Below, piece after piece: positions 15,012-23,331 of a DNA stretch of 33,904 nt. The notes beneath the pieces were generated by a model. It searched no databases. It worked only from the letters and a program-made list of their open reading frames with translations, and was not told the DNA's origin. A program made the position numbers and the translations under genes. The DNA is taken from the NCBI RefSeq assembly GCF_017502485.1, contig NZ_JAFVUX010000019.1:1-33904 (forward strand), written 5' to 3'. The DNA is from Helicobacter sp. (GTDB taxonomy: Bacteria; Campylobacterota; Campylobacteria; Campylobacterales; Helicobacteraceae). How positions within the stretch are numbered: the stretch's first letter is position 1; each line of letters begins with the position of its first letter.

Positions 15012-15773
15012 ATGAGCATTGTAAGGACACAAAGCCCCAAAAATAGAGCAAAATCTCGCGCAAACCGCGCCAAAGCAAGCCTGATTGCCACGCTAGCCCT
15101 AGCCAGCACGCTAGCCCACGCCCTAAGCCCAGAAATCGACTTCAATCCTCCAGCCTATGTCGATGAAATGCCCAGCAAGGAGTTCCTCCCAGCTCCTGCG
15201 CAAGCAGGCTCGCTCTTTGGGCAGGGAGATCGCCCACTTTTTGCCGATAGGCGAGCTATGCGCCCAAACGACCTTATCACCATCAATATCGATGAAAGCT
15301 CCAACGCCTCGCTCTCAAGCTCCAAAGACTACACAAGCACAAGCGGTGGCGCAGTCAATGCCCCTGTGCTAGGCTACAATGGCACTGATGAGCAAGCAGC
15401 AAAAGACACTCAAGACTTAAACAACCAAACCAACTACACCCTGCAAAAAACCGCCGATAACTCTAACTTCAAAGGTAGCGGGCAGCAAAGTCGCAATGAC
15501 GCGCTGAAATTCTCAATAACCGCTAGAATCCTAAAAGTGCTAGAAAATGGCAACTACTTTATCTATGGGCACAATGAAGTGCTAATCGATGGTGAAAAGC
15601 GGCTAGTAACCATTAGTGGCGTAATCCGCCCTTATGACATAGAGCGTGATAATAGCATTTCATCAAAGTTTATCGCCGATTCTAAAATCGCCTACACAAG
15701 CATTGGCGCGATCGGGCAGACCAACCACAAAAAAGATGGCACAAAAGCCGTAGAAGATGAATTTCCATTCTAA
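15012..15773 (+). CDS. flgH: Flagellar basal body L-ring protein FlgH
   Basis: FlgH forms the outer-membrane L ring around the flagellar rod. The 253-residue protein has the Helicobacter FlgH pattern: EIDFNPPAYVDEMPSKEF, GSLFGQGDRPLFADRRAMRPNDLITINIDESSNAS, NSNFKGSGQQSRND, ITARILKVLENGNYFIYGHNEVLIDGEKR and SGVIRPYDIERDN. A basic N-terminus and hydrophobic stretch (LIATLALASTLAHA) form a signal peptide. There is no lipobox cysteine, unlike enterobacterial FlgH. The preceding sigma-54 promoter and the pseF gene directly downstream agree with a flagellar assembly role. The long basic N-terminus (residues 1-22) leaves some doubt about the exact start. Confidence 0.95.
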   Translation: MSIVRTQSPKNRAKSRANRAKASLIATLALASTLAHALSPEIDFNPPAYVDEMPSKEFLPAPAQAGSLFGQGDRPLFADRRAMRPNDLITINIDESSNASLSSSKDYTSTSGGAVNAPVLGYNGTDEQAAKDTQDLNNQTNYTLQKTADNSNFKGSGQQSRNDALKFSITARILKVLENGNYFIYGHNEVLIDGEKRLVTISGVIRPYDIERDNSISSKFIADSKIAYTSIGAIGQTNHKKDGTKAVEDEFPF

Positions 15774-15782
15774 GTGGATTCT

Positions 15783-16541
15783 ATGCCAAATGCCACTACT
15801 CCAAAGATTATCGCTCTAATCCCGGCGCGAGGTGGAAGCAAGAGAATCCCACATAAAAATATCAAGCCCTTTTGTGGTAAGCCAATTATTGCTTATCCTA
15901 TTACCACCGCGCTAGAATCTAAGCTTTTCTCCCACGTGGTGGTAAGCACAGACTCACGACAAATAGCAGACATAGCCCGAAACTTTGGCGCACAAACGCC
16001 TTTCATACGCCCTAGCAATTTAAGCGATGACTTCACTCCAACTGCCTCAGTCGCCACACACGCGATCAAAGAGCTAGGGCTAGAGCCTAGTGATATACTT
16101 TGTGTGATCTACCCCACTGCCCCACTTCTACAAGCAAGTTTTCTTACACAAGGCTTGCAAGCTCTGCTGTATTCTAGCGTGGCATATAGCTTTGGCGTGC
16201 TAGAATACAGCTACAATCCTTATAGAAGCTTTTATATTGATGAGCGTGGTATCTCTATGCTTTTCCCCAAGCACTATCATAATCGCTCCCAAGATCTACC
16301 TAGAATCTACCACGATGCAGGACAGTTCTACTTCGGGAGAGTGTGGGCGTGGCAAAGTGAGCTAGCCATATTTGCAAAACACTCTTGCCCAATTATTCTC
16401 CCCCACCCCCTAGCCCAAGACATAGACACACTAGAAGACTGGAATCTAGCAGAGCTAAAATACCGCGCTTACCTAGAATCTAGTATTTTAGATTCTAGCC
16501 CTACTGCTAGGCTTCACCAAACCACAGGCGATGGCTACTAG
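15783..16541 (+). CDS. pseF: Pseudaminic acid cytidylyltransferase
   Basis: PseF activates pseudaminic acid as CMP-Pse for O-glycosylation of flagellin, which Helicobacter needs for motile filaments. The 252-residue protein has the CMP-sugar synthetase start IALIPARGGSKRIPHKNIKPF, the VVVSTDS strand, PTAPLLQ, and the PseF-type centre ..EYSYNPYRSF, HDAGQFYFG..W and the end PLAQDIDTLEDWNLAELKY. The ATG at 15783 is preferred over a GTG three codons earlier. It starts 9 bases after flgH, with a weak ribosome site, so coupled translation is likely. In H. pylori the equivalent gene also follows flgH and is, to my memory, fused to PseG; here it stands alone. Confidence 0.92.
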   Translation: MPNATTPKIIALIPARGGSKRIPHKNIKPFCGKPIIAYPITTALESKLFSHVVVSTDSRQIADIARNFGAQTPFIRPSNLSDDFTPTASVATHAIKELGLEPSDILCVIYPTAPLLQASFLTQGLQALLYSSVAYSFGVLEYSYNPYRSFYIDERGISMLFPKHYHNRSQDLPRIYHDAGQFYFGRVWAWQSELAIFAKHSCPIILPHPLAQDIDTLEDWNLAELKYRAYLESSILDSSPTARLHQTTGDGY

Positions 16542-16544
16542 ATT

Positions 16545-16564
16545 TAAGCTTGAAAGCTTATAAT
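16545..16564 (+). promoter_or_regulatory. metG promoter with overlapping inverted repeat
   Basis: A consensus TATAAT lies at 16559-16564, 24 bases before the metG start. It overlaps the end of a perfect inverted repeat, TAAGCTT (16545-16551) / AAGCTTA (16554-16560), which starts 4 bases after the pseF stop. The repeat could be an operator, or a small 3'-end hairpin for the flgH-pseF transcript. It probably starts the long plus-strand run to hypD. Confidence 0.5.
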
Positions 16565-16588
16565 ACACTTTTTACACCAAGGACTTAT

Positions 16589-18604
16589 ATGAAGCAGCTT
16601 ATCACCACGCCAATTTACTATGTCAATGATGTCCCGCACATTGGACACGCTTATACAACCATTGTCGCCGATATGCTAAAGAAATACAAATGGCTTAGAG
16701 GCGAGGAGGTATTTTTACTCACAGGCACTGATGAACACGGACAAAAGATTGAGCAAGCAGCAAAAGCAAAGGGCAAAAGCCCTAAGGCTTATACTGATGA
16801 GATTAGCGGACAATTTCTTGATTTGTGGGATTTGATGGGGATTGATTATGACCACTTTATCCGCACCACAGATGAGCCACATAAGCAAGCGATTGTGCAA
16901 GTGTTTGAGCGATTATACGCTAATGGCGATGTGTATTTAGGAGAGTATGAGGGGGATTATTGTGTGAGCTGTGAAAGCTTCTTTCTAAATGTGGATTCTG
17001 GGATTTGCCCAGATTGCGCGGGGAGCAAACCTCTAAGTAAAATCAAAGAAGAAAGCTACTTTTTCGCCCTAAGCAAGTATGAAAACAAGCTTTTAGAGTG
17101 GTATGCAAGTAGTGAAGATGTGATCTTGCCAAAATATCGCAAAAATGAAGTAATACGCTTTGTAGAAAACGGCTTGCAAGATCTCTCTATTTCTCGCACA
17201 AGCTTTGAGTGGGGGATCACCCTGCCTAAAAAGAAAGGCGCGCAAAAGCAGCATATCGCGTATGTGTGGCTTGATGCGCTTTTTAACTATATGAGCGCAC
17301 TTGGGCTTTATCAAAGCAAGGAAACAGAATCTGGCCCCGAATCTAGCCCATTATCGTTACTTGGCGAGAAAATGCCTTATTGGGAGTGTGCGACACATAT
17401 CGTAGGTAAAGATATTTTACGCTTCCACGCGGTGTATTGGCCCGCATTTTTGATGAGCTTGGGACTGCCCCTGCCTAAACATATTTATGTACACGGCTGG
17501 TGGATGCGTGATGGGCAGAAGATGAGCAAGTCACTTGGCAATGTAGTTGATCCCAAAGCTTTCACCAAAGCCTACGGAGCAGAAGTGCTACGCTACTATC
17601 TACTTAGAGAAACACCCTTTGGGCAAGATGGCGACTTTAGTCAAAAACTCTTATGCGAGCGGATCAACAGCGAGCTGGCAAATGATCTAGGTAATTTGCT
17701 GCATCGATTTTTGGCTATGTGTGCGAAATATGCTCCAAAGCAGGCTGGTAGCTGCTATGTGCTGGACGATAAAGAAGTGGCGGAGTTTGTTGTAGAGCAT
17801 TATGGCGATGAGCTCAAAACTCAGTGCAGTATCATAGATGAGATAAACAGCGGGCTAATAGAATCTATGCAGGTAAAAGCGTATATAGAAGCTATTTGGA
17901 AGCTGCTGCATTGTAGCAATGCAATGATCGCTAAATACGAGCCGTGGAATCTCTTTAAAAATGGCAAATCTATGGAGCTAAATGCGATTTTAAGCTTTGT
18001 GGGATATACCTTGCTAAAGGTCGCGCACGCGCTATATCCCATAATGCCAAAGACTGCTAGCACTATCGCTAGCGCATTTTGCCAAGAAATCTCACCGGCT
18101 TCTTATACCTACTATATCAAGCAAGATAAAATATTTCACTTCTCACTTAAAGTGCATATGATGCCTCCCCTTTTCCAAAAGCTAGATTCTATGCTAATCC
18201 CAGAAGCTGCCCTAGAATCTAACCCCACTCAAAAAGCGCAAGTAGATTCTAGCTCTACACTAGAAGATGGGCTTGCAAATCTTGTGAGTATCGAGGATTT
18301 TAGCAAGCTTGATATACGCGTGGGCGAAGTGCTAGAAGCAGAGCCTGTGCCTAAATCTACTAAGCTTTTGCGCTTAGTAATCGATCTAGGCGAGAGTGAG
18401 CCTAGAGTCGTGCTAAGTGGTATCGCGCAATACTACGCTCCACAAGACCTACTCAATACGCAAGTCTGTGTCATAGCCAACCTAAAGCCTGCCAAAATTA
18501 TGGGGCAATTTAGCTATGGAATGATACTTGCTAGCAAAGATGATGAGTCCCTATCGCTTGTGCGCATAGATGGAAAGAGAAAAAATGGGAGCAGGATAAG
18601 CTAG
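16589..18604 (+). CDS. metG: Methionyl-tRNA synthetase with C-terminal tRNA-binding domain
   Basis: Charges tRNA-Met for initiation and elongation. The 671-residue class I synthetase has HIGH at residues 17-20 (VPHIGHAY), a zinc-knuckle with Cys125, Cys128, Cys140 and Cys143, the catalytic KMSKS at 311-315 (GQKMSKSLGN), an anticodon-binding helical domain, and a C-terminal EMAP-II/Trbp-like OB fold from about residue 565 (EDFSKLDIRVGEVLEAEPVP). The ATG at 16589 follows CCAAGGACTTAT; the upstream open codons overlap the promoter. The linker before the OB fold is Ser/Glu-rich and coded by several TAGAWTCTA motifs. It overlaps the next gene by one base. Confidence 0.97.
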   Translation: MKQLITTPIYYVNDVPHIGHAYTTIVADMLKKYKWLRGEEVFLLTGTDEHGQKIEQAAKAKGKSPKAYTDEISGQFLDLWDLMGIDYDHFIRTTDEPHKQAIVQVFERLYANGDVYLGEYEGDYCVSCESFFLNVDSGICPDCAGSKPLSKIKEESYFFALSKYENKLLEWYASSEDVILPKYRKNEVIRFVENGLQDLSISRTSFEWGITLPKKKGAQKQHIAYVWLDALFNYMSALGLYQSKETESGPESSPLSLLGEKMPYWECATHIVGKDILRFHAVYWPAFLMSLGLPLPKHIYVHGWWMRDGQKMSKSLGNVVDPKAFTKAYGAEVLRYYLLRETPFGQDGDFSQKLLCERINSELANDLGNLLHRFLAMCAKYAPKQAGSCYVLDDKEVAEFVVEHYGDELKTQCSIIDEINSGLIESMQVKAYIEAIWKLLHCSNAMIAKYEPWNLFKNGKSMELNAILSFVGYTLLKVAHALYPIMPKTASTIASAFCQEISPASYTYYIKQDKIFHFSLKVHMMPPLFQKLDSMLIPEAALESNPTQKAQVDSSSTLEDGLANLVSIEDFSKLDIRVGEVLEAEPVPKSTKLLRLVIDLGESEPRVVLSGIAQYYAPQDLLNTQVCVIANLKPAKIMGQFSYGMILASKDDESLSLVRIDGKRKNGSRIS

Positions 18605-19656
18605 TGCAGGAAGTTACACAAAAAGTCCAAGATATTGTCGAAATTATCAATGGTGAGTTGATTAACTCCCCAGCTATCGGGGGGTTTAGCGGGTATTGCA
18701 CAAAGCTTGAGCATATCAAGCGAGGTAGCCTATTTTTCGCCGCGCACCCTAGAGATATAGAGCCAGCACTTGAGAAAGGTGCATTTGGCATTGTGTTTGA
18801 TAAGTTTTTGCAAACAAGGCTCAATGATGATGAAATCGCGTGGATTAAGGTAGAATCTATACAAGATGCTATTATCCGTCTTGTACGCTTTGAGCTACTA
18901 GCGCGCTCTATCCGCGTGATCGCCACCAATCCCACACAATACCTAATCGCCAAATCTCTAATCCATAGCGAGAGCGTGCTGTTTTTTGATGAGAGTCCCA
19001 TCGACTTGCTTGATATGGTTGAAGAAGTGCACCCTGCAATCATTATCGCCAAATCCCAGCAAGTGCTTGATCTAGCCCTAGAACCTATCCCTTGCGAGAC
19101 TCCAGAACAGCTACCATTTGAGCTAATCACACCGATGTCTATGTTTGAGATTAAATTCTACTACAAGTTATATTCTTACAAAATCTCTCTGCCTTGCGTG
19201 TTTGTCCCAGAGCTTGGAGCTGTTGTGGATCTATGCTTGCGCGAACATATCGAGTGTGATTTTGCACATTTTGAGCCTAGCTCCACACTCCTACCAATCT
19301 CTCTAACCAACGACGCTAGAATCCTATCTTTTGGGCAGAGCTCGCGCGTGATTATTCCCACAAATGATGAAGAAATCTTTATGCGTTATGGCGAGTTTCT
19401 TAGCAAAGAGGCCAAATGGGCGAAAGTCGTAGTATTTGTCCCTACAATCCTTGATGATGAGCAAGAATTCTATACTCTCTATAATCAACGCAACCAGCAC
19501 CCACTCCAAGCGATCCGTTATGATTCATCTAATGAACTGCCCTTGTTGCTAAAAACCACGGAGTATAACTTTGGGCTAATCTTTGGCATAAGTACGCAGG
19601 GGCTAGTTTTTGTGCTATCACAAACTCCACAAGAATACGCCCCCACACTTTTTTAA
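18604..19656 (+). CDS. Helicobacter conserved protein with degenerate Mur-ligase-like N-terminus
   Basis: A 350-residue protein occupying the place of HP0418 between metG and cmoB in H. pylori. Residues 1-70 resemble the N-terminal substrate domain of MurE/MurF: GELINSPAIGGFSGYCTKLEHIKRGSLFFAAHPRDIEPALEKGAFGIVFDK, where Mur ligases have S-x-x-v-x-x-GdlFfAl...Ai..GA..vv (pattern quoted in parts). The ATP loop TGTNGKTTT of true Mur ligases is replaced by IATNPTQYLIAKSLI, with no Gly-Lys-Thr, so ligase activity is unlikely. The start is GTG at 18604, overlapping the metG stop (TAGTG) with AGGATAAGC before it. Its stop overlaps the cmoB start (TAATG). The function is unknown; a peptidoglycan-related or binding role is inference. 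Confidence 0.7.
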   Translation: MQEVTQKVQDIVEIINGELINSPAIGGFSGYCTKLEHIKRGSLFFAAHPRDIEPALEKGAFGIVFDKFLQTRLNDDEIAWIKVESIQDAIIRLVRFELLARSIRVIATNPTQYLIAKSLIHSESVLFFDESPIDLLDMVEEVHPAIIIAKSQQVLDLALEPIPCETPEQLPFELITPMSMFEIKFYYKLYSYKISLPCVFVPELGAVVDLCLREHIECDFAHFEPSSTLLPISLTNDARILSFGQSSRVIIPTNDEEIFMRYGEFLSKEAKWAKVVVFVPTILDDEQEFYTLYNQRNQHPLQAIRYDSSNELPLLLKTTEYNFGLIFGISTQGLVFVLSQTPQEYAPTLF

Positions 19657-20744
19657 TGCCAAATCCACTAGAAGCTAAACATATAGCCCCTATATATCGC
19701 GCTATCACAGAGCTTGATAGACTTGTACCAAAGGGTTGTGCAAGCTTTAACTATGACAATGGCGTGCAAATTAATAGCGAGCTATTTGATAAGCCGCTAG
19801 ATTCTAGGGGGCTTGAGCTTTGCACTATGGTAGGAAAGCTAAGCGAGCTAGAGCAAGCCCACGCACTCCTAGACTCTCACACACTAGAATCTAAGCATTG
19901 TGTGCTTAGCGCGCTAGCCCTACTAGCTTATAAACTTAAAGGCTGGCGCAAAGGTCCTTTTACCCTTGCTAGCTCTAGCTGCTTACTCCACATTGATAGC
20001 GAATGGCAAAGCTATATGAAGTGGGATCTGCTTGCTCCATTTGTGCGCGCAAATGGAGCAAAAATAGCAGATGTAGGGTGTAACAATGGATTTTATATGT
20101 TAGCGATGTATGCTAAGGCATTACAGGAAGCAGGAGAAACTTCTCCTTATACAAGCAAGGGGGCTTGCGCGCGGATTTATGGCTTTGACCCTAGTGCGCT
20201 GTTTTACTGCCAATTTACCTTTATTAATCACTTTGTAAATCTTCCCATTGTCTATGAGCTCTTAGGGGTACAAGATCTGCCTAACTTCACCAAAAAAGAG
20301 AAGTTTGATGTAATTTTTTGCCTAGGGGTGCTTTATCATCGTAGTGATGTGTTTGCCTGCCTAAAAGCCTTGGCTCAGAGCCTAGACAAAGGCGGGGTGG
20401 CGTTTATCGACACGCTTATCTTTGATATAAACGATGTGGCTAGCGCGCTAGATTCTAGCGTTAGTGGGCTTCCCCTAGTCCTTAGCGTGCGCCAAAGTTA
20501 TGCTAAAATGAGTAATGTGTATTTACTCCCAAGCCTTAGCGCGCTTGAAGGCTGGTGTGAGCGGTGTGGGCTTATTGATGTAGAAGTACTAGCGATTATG
20601 CCTACAACTACAGATGAGCAGCGCAAAACACGCTGGATAGACTCTCTAAGCTTAGAGAATTTCCTAGATCCAAATGATAGTAGTAAAACCATAGAAGGCT
20701 ACCCAGCACCCAAGCGAGCATATATCAAAGCAAGGAGAAAATGA
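19656..20744 (+). CDS. cmoB: tRNA U34 carboxymethyltransferase
   Basis: CmoB transfers a carboxymethyl group from carboxy-SAM to 5-hydroxyuridine 34, giving cmo5U in tRNAs that read U-, A- and G-ending codons. The 362-residue protein matches the family along its length: KGPF at 99-102, IDSEWQSYMKWD, SAM motif IADVGCNNGFYM (VGCNNG at 140-145), YGFDPSALF, CLGVLYHRSD (about 222-231), MSNVYLLPS, TTTDEQRKTRWI and the end LDPNDSSKTIEGYPAPKRA. Start and stop overlap both neighbours (TAATG and ATGA types). The companion CmoA that makes carboxy-SAM is not in this window. Confidence 0.96.
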   Translation: MPNPLEAKHIAPIYRAITELDRLVPKGCASFNYDNGVQINSELFDKPLDSRGLELCTMVGKLSELEQAHALLDSHTLESKHCVLSALALLAYKLKGWRKGPFTLASSSCLLHIDSEWQSYMKWDLLAPFVRANGAKIADVGCNNGFYMLAMYAKALQEAGETSPYTSKGACARIYGFDPSALFYCQFTFINHFVNLPIVYELLGVQDLPNFTKKEKFDVIFCLGVLYHRSDVFACLKALAQSLDKGGVAFIDTLIFDINDVASALDSSVSGLPLVLSVRQSYAKMSNVYLLPSLSALEGWCERCGLIDVEVLAIMPTTTDEQRKTRWIDSLSLENFLDPNDSSKTIEGYPAPKRAYIKARRK

Positions 20745-21187
20745 TGGGTGAAGAAGAGTTTCAAGAGCGGCAAATTGTAGGCGATAGGATCGTAGGCACG
20801 ACAATCAATATGCACTTTTGCGGACAAGTGGGAGAGATGGGCAAAGATAAAGCACAAGTTACACTCACTACGCGCGAAGATATGGAGGTGGAGCCGGGGA
20901 TCACGCATACAGGCTTTGTGCAAGCAGCCGCAGGCTTTGCCGCGCTATGTGCGATTAATAAAAAAAATTCTATCATTATTGGATCTGATGTGAAGTTCCT
21001 AGCTCCTGTGGAGACAAACCAAGTTGTCGAACTAAAGGCAAAGACAATGCTTGGTGATATGCGCAAATGCGAAGTGAAAGTAGAAGGATTTGTGCTAAAT
21101 ATTAAGATTTTTGATGGACTATTTTATATCGTAATCTTTGACAAAAAGCTCTTTAAGCTTAAGCTTAAAGATGACAAGGAGCTTTAA
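20741..21187 (+). CDS. Hot-dog fold acyl-CoA thioesterase-like protein
   Basis: A 148-residue single hot-dog domain protein in the place of H. pylori HP0420. The central helix and following strands HTGFVQAAAGFAALCAINKKNSIIIGSDVKFLAPVE are the PaaI/FapR-like core that binds acyl-CoA or acyl-ACP. A conserved-looking acidic/His segment (EVEPGITHTG) precedes the helix and could hold the catalytic residues. The start overlaps the cmoB stop with AAGGAGAAA before it; two ATGs are in tandem and either is possible. It lies directly upstream of the cholesterol glucosyltransferase gene, and its last codons contain a perfect 22-bp palindrome. The substrate is unknown. Confidence 0.8.
   Translation: MMGEEEFQERQIVGDRIVGTTINMHFCGQVGEMGKDKAQVTLTTREDMEVEPGITHTGFVQAAAGFAALCAINKKNSIIIGSDVKFLAPVETNQVVELKAKTMLGDMRKCEVKVEGFVLNIKIFDGLFYIVIFDKKLFKLKLKDDKEL
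21150..21171. repeat. Perfect 22-bp palindrome just before cgt
   Basis: The arms TCTTTAAGCTT (21150-21160) and AAGCTTAAAGA (21161-21171) are exact reverse complements with no loop. It lies in the last codons of the hot-dog gene, and the AAGGAG of cgt (about 21176-21181) follows it by only a few bases. It could be a protein-binding site, or it could form an mRNA hairpin that modulates initiation at the TTG start of cgt. Its coding content is only LFKLKLK. Confidence 0.6.
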
Positions 21188-22321
21188 TTGACCATCGTGC
21201 TTGTAGTCGATAGCTTCGCGGATAAAAGCAATGGCACTTCAATGACAGCCGCGCGCTTTGCTAGCGCGCTTAAAGAGCGTGGGCATAGCGTGCGCGTAGT
21301 CGCGCCCTATGTACAAGGAGATGGATTCTACCCTGTCAAAGAGCGGTATATCCCCATTGTTACAGAAGTCTCAAAAGCGCAGCATATGGTCTTTGGCAAG
21401 CCAGATGTAAAGGTGCTAGAAGAAGCCATTAAAGACGCGGATATTGTGCATTTATTTTTACCCTTTAAGCTAGAGCAAGTCGCCTTGCAGGTAGCGCAGA
21501 AAATGGGGGTGCCATATATGGCGGCCTTTCATCTCCAGCCAGAGCATATCACCTATAATATCAGCCTACAAAAGCTCGCCCCGCTTAATCGCTTCATTTT
21601 CTGGCTTTTTAAGCAGTCGTTTTACCAGTACATTAGCCATATTCACTGCCCATCGCAGCTTATTAAAGATGAGCTGACAAAAGCAGGCTATAAAGGTAAA
21701 AAATATGTGATCTCTAATGGCTTTGACCCTAAATTTAAGCCATTAGATTCTAGTAGCGCGCCTAGCGATGGGCTTATTCATATCACAATGGTTGGTCGCT
21801 ACTCTAAAGAAAAGCGACAAGATCTAATCATCAAAGCCATTGCGCAAAATCCTTATAGAGATCAAATCAAGCTCCACTTAAAGGGCATAGGACCGCTAGA
21901 ATCTAGCCTAAAAAAACAGGCAGAGATCCTGCCAAATGCGGTGGATTTTGGATTCTTGCCACCAGAAGAGCTAGTAAAAGTCTTGCATCAAAGCACGCTC
22001 TATATCCACGCTGCTGAAGTAGAAGGAGAGGCAATTGCAGCCCTAGAGGCGATAAGCTGTGGGGTTGTGCCAATTATCGCAGACTCTAAGGTCTCAGCTA
22101 CTAGGCAGTTCGCACTAGATTCTCGCTCACTTTTTAGAGCTGGTGATGCAAGGCATTTGAGCGAGAAAATCACTTATTGGATAGAGCATACACAAGAGAG
22201 AGAAGAAGCCAGCAAGCTCTACACCAAATCCGCGCAAAACTACACCCTAGAATCCTCAATCACCAAAGCCATTGCGATGTATAAAGAAGTGATACAAGAC
22301 TATCAGGCACAAAGGAGCTAA
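21188..22321 (+). CDS. cgt: Cholesterol alpha-glucosyltransferase
   Basis: A GT4-family (GT-B fold) glycosyltransferase of 377 residues that I align from memory to H. pylori HP0421. That enzyme glucosylates host-derived cholesterol from UDP-glucose at the inner membrane, altering the envelope and aiding immune evasion. Shared segments include IVLVVDSFADKSNGTSMTA, KERYIPIVTEVS, FHLQPEHITYN, HIHCPSQLI, ISNGFDPKF and VGRYSKEK. The retaining GT4 E-x7-E motif is Glu279-Glu287 (EGEAIAALE). The start is TTG at 21188, with AAGGAGCTTTAA before it. The gene order metG / Mur-like / cmoB / hot-dog / cgt matches H. pylori. It is followed by hypB with no gap. Confidence 0.9.
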   Translation: MTIVLVVDSFADKSNGTSMTAARFASALKERGHSVRVVAPYVQGDGFYPVKERYIPIVTEVSKAQHMVFGKPDVKVLEEAIKDADIVHLFLPFKLEQVALQVAQKMGVPYMAAFHLQPEHITYNISLQKLAPLNRFIFWLFKQSFYQYISHIHCPSQLIKDELTKAGYKGKKYVISNGFDPKFKPLDSSSAPSDGLIHITMVGRYSKEKRQDLIIKAIAQNPYRDQIKLHLKGIGPLESSLKKQAEILPNAVDFGFLPPEELVKVLHQSTLYIHAAEVEGEAIAALEAISCGVVPIIADSKVSATRQFALDSRSLFRAGDARHLSEKITYWIEHTQEREEASKLYTKSAQNYTLESSITKAIAMYKEVIQDYQAQRS

Positions 22322-23041
22322 ATGCAAGAGAACCCAACCCTTTCACCAAAATCCCTGCAAATTGTAGAGAAAATCCTAAGCAAAAATGACAAAAAAGCCC
22401 AGCAAATGCGCGAGGTGTATGCGCACGATCATCTCTATGTAATCAATCTTATGAGCTCTCCTGGCAGTGGGAAGACGACTTTACTCGAGCATTTTGCAAC
22501 GATCAAGACGATAGGGGAAGAGAGCTTTAGCTTTGCGGTGATTGAAGGAGATTTACAAACTAATCGCGATGCTGCTAGGCTAGAATCTAAAGGTATAGCA
22601 GCCCATCAGATTCTAACAGGAGCTGCCTGCCACCTAGAAGCAAGTATGATAGAGAGTGCTTATAATGCCCTAAAAGCACGCGATGCTCTTAATGTGGAGT
22701 ATCTTTTCATCGAAAATGTGGGGAATCTCGTGTGTCCAGCTAGCTATGATTTAGGCGCGGATCTTAATATCGTCTTGCTCTCAAGCACAGAGGGCGATGA
22801 TAAGGTGCTAAAGTATCCTACGATGTTTTTATGCGCTGATGCAGTGGTGATTTCTAAAAGTGATGTGTGTGAAGTATTTGACTTTAAGATCGCTAAAGTG
22901 CAAGAAGATCTAGCAAGACTAAAGCCTAATGTCCCGCTTTTTTGCACAAGCAACAAGGATTGTGCGAGTATAGAAAATCTCGCACAATTTATTGTAGATT
23001 GTAAAAAAGGTGGCTATCATTCTAGTCATTCTTTTAGCTAA
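22322..23041 (+). CDS. hypB: Hydrogenase/urease nickel incorporation GTPase HypB
   Basis: HypB is a SIMIBI GTPase that, with HypA, delivers nickel to [NiFe]-hydrogenase and, in Helicobacter, to urease. The 239-residue protein has the P-loop SSPGSGKTT at 45-53, the metal-binding pair Cys103-His104 in TGAACHLEA, the switch segment ENVGNLVCPA starting at 131, and the guanine motif SKSD at 178-181. There is no His-rich nickel-storage N-terminus. The ATG at 22322 begins immediately after the cgt stop, with AAAGGAGCTA as ribosome site within the end of cgt, so the two are tightly coupled. Confidence 0.96.
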   Translation: MQENPTLSPKSLQIVEKILSKNDKKAQQMREVYAHDHLYVINLMSSPGSGKTTLLEHFATIKTIGEESFSFAVIEGDLQTNRDAARLESKGIAAHQILTGAACHLEASMIESAYNALKARDALNVEYLFIENVGNLVCPASYDLGADLNIVLLSSTEGDDKVLKYPTMFLCADAVVISKSDVCEVFDFKIAKVQEDLARLKPNVPLFCTSNKDCASIENLAQFIVDCKKGGYHSSHSFS

Positions 23042-23050
23042 GGAGTGTGT

Positions 23051-23296
23051 ATGTGTCTAGCGATCCCCTCCAAAGTGCTCTTCATAAATAGCGAAACAAA
23101 CACTGCCACTATCGAAACGCTAGGCGTAAGCAGAGAAGCAAGCCTAGATCTTATGCAAGAAGAAGTGCAGGTAGGCGAATATGTGTTGCTCCATATCGGC
23201 TATGTGATGAGCAAAATTGATACGCAATCCGCACTAGAATCCATAGAGCTCTATAAACAAATCGTGCAGAATATGGAACAAGAAGAGCTAGAATAA
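23051..23296 (+). CDS. hypC: Hydrogenase maturation chaperone HypC
   Basis: HypC is a small chaperone that partners HypD in building the Fe(CN)2CO centre and carries it to the hydrogenase large subunit. The 81-residue protein starts MCLAIPSKV, with the essential Cys2, and contains VGEYVLLHIGYVMSKID, the family core. The ATG at 23051 is fixed by the need for Cys2 and by AAGGAG at 23040-23045; a GTG two codons earlier would bury the cysteine. It lies 9 bases after hypB. Confidence 0.95.
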   Translation: MCLAIPSKVLFINSETNTATIETLGVSREASLDLMQEEVQVGEYVLLHIGYVMSKIDTQSALESIELYKQIVQNMEQEELE

Positions 23297-23331
23297 AACT
23301 TAAGAAACTATACAAACTATAAGGAGAGATA

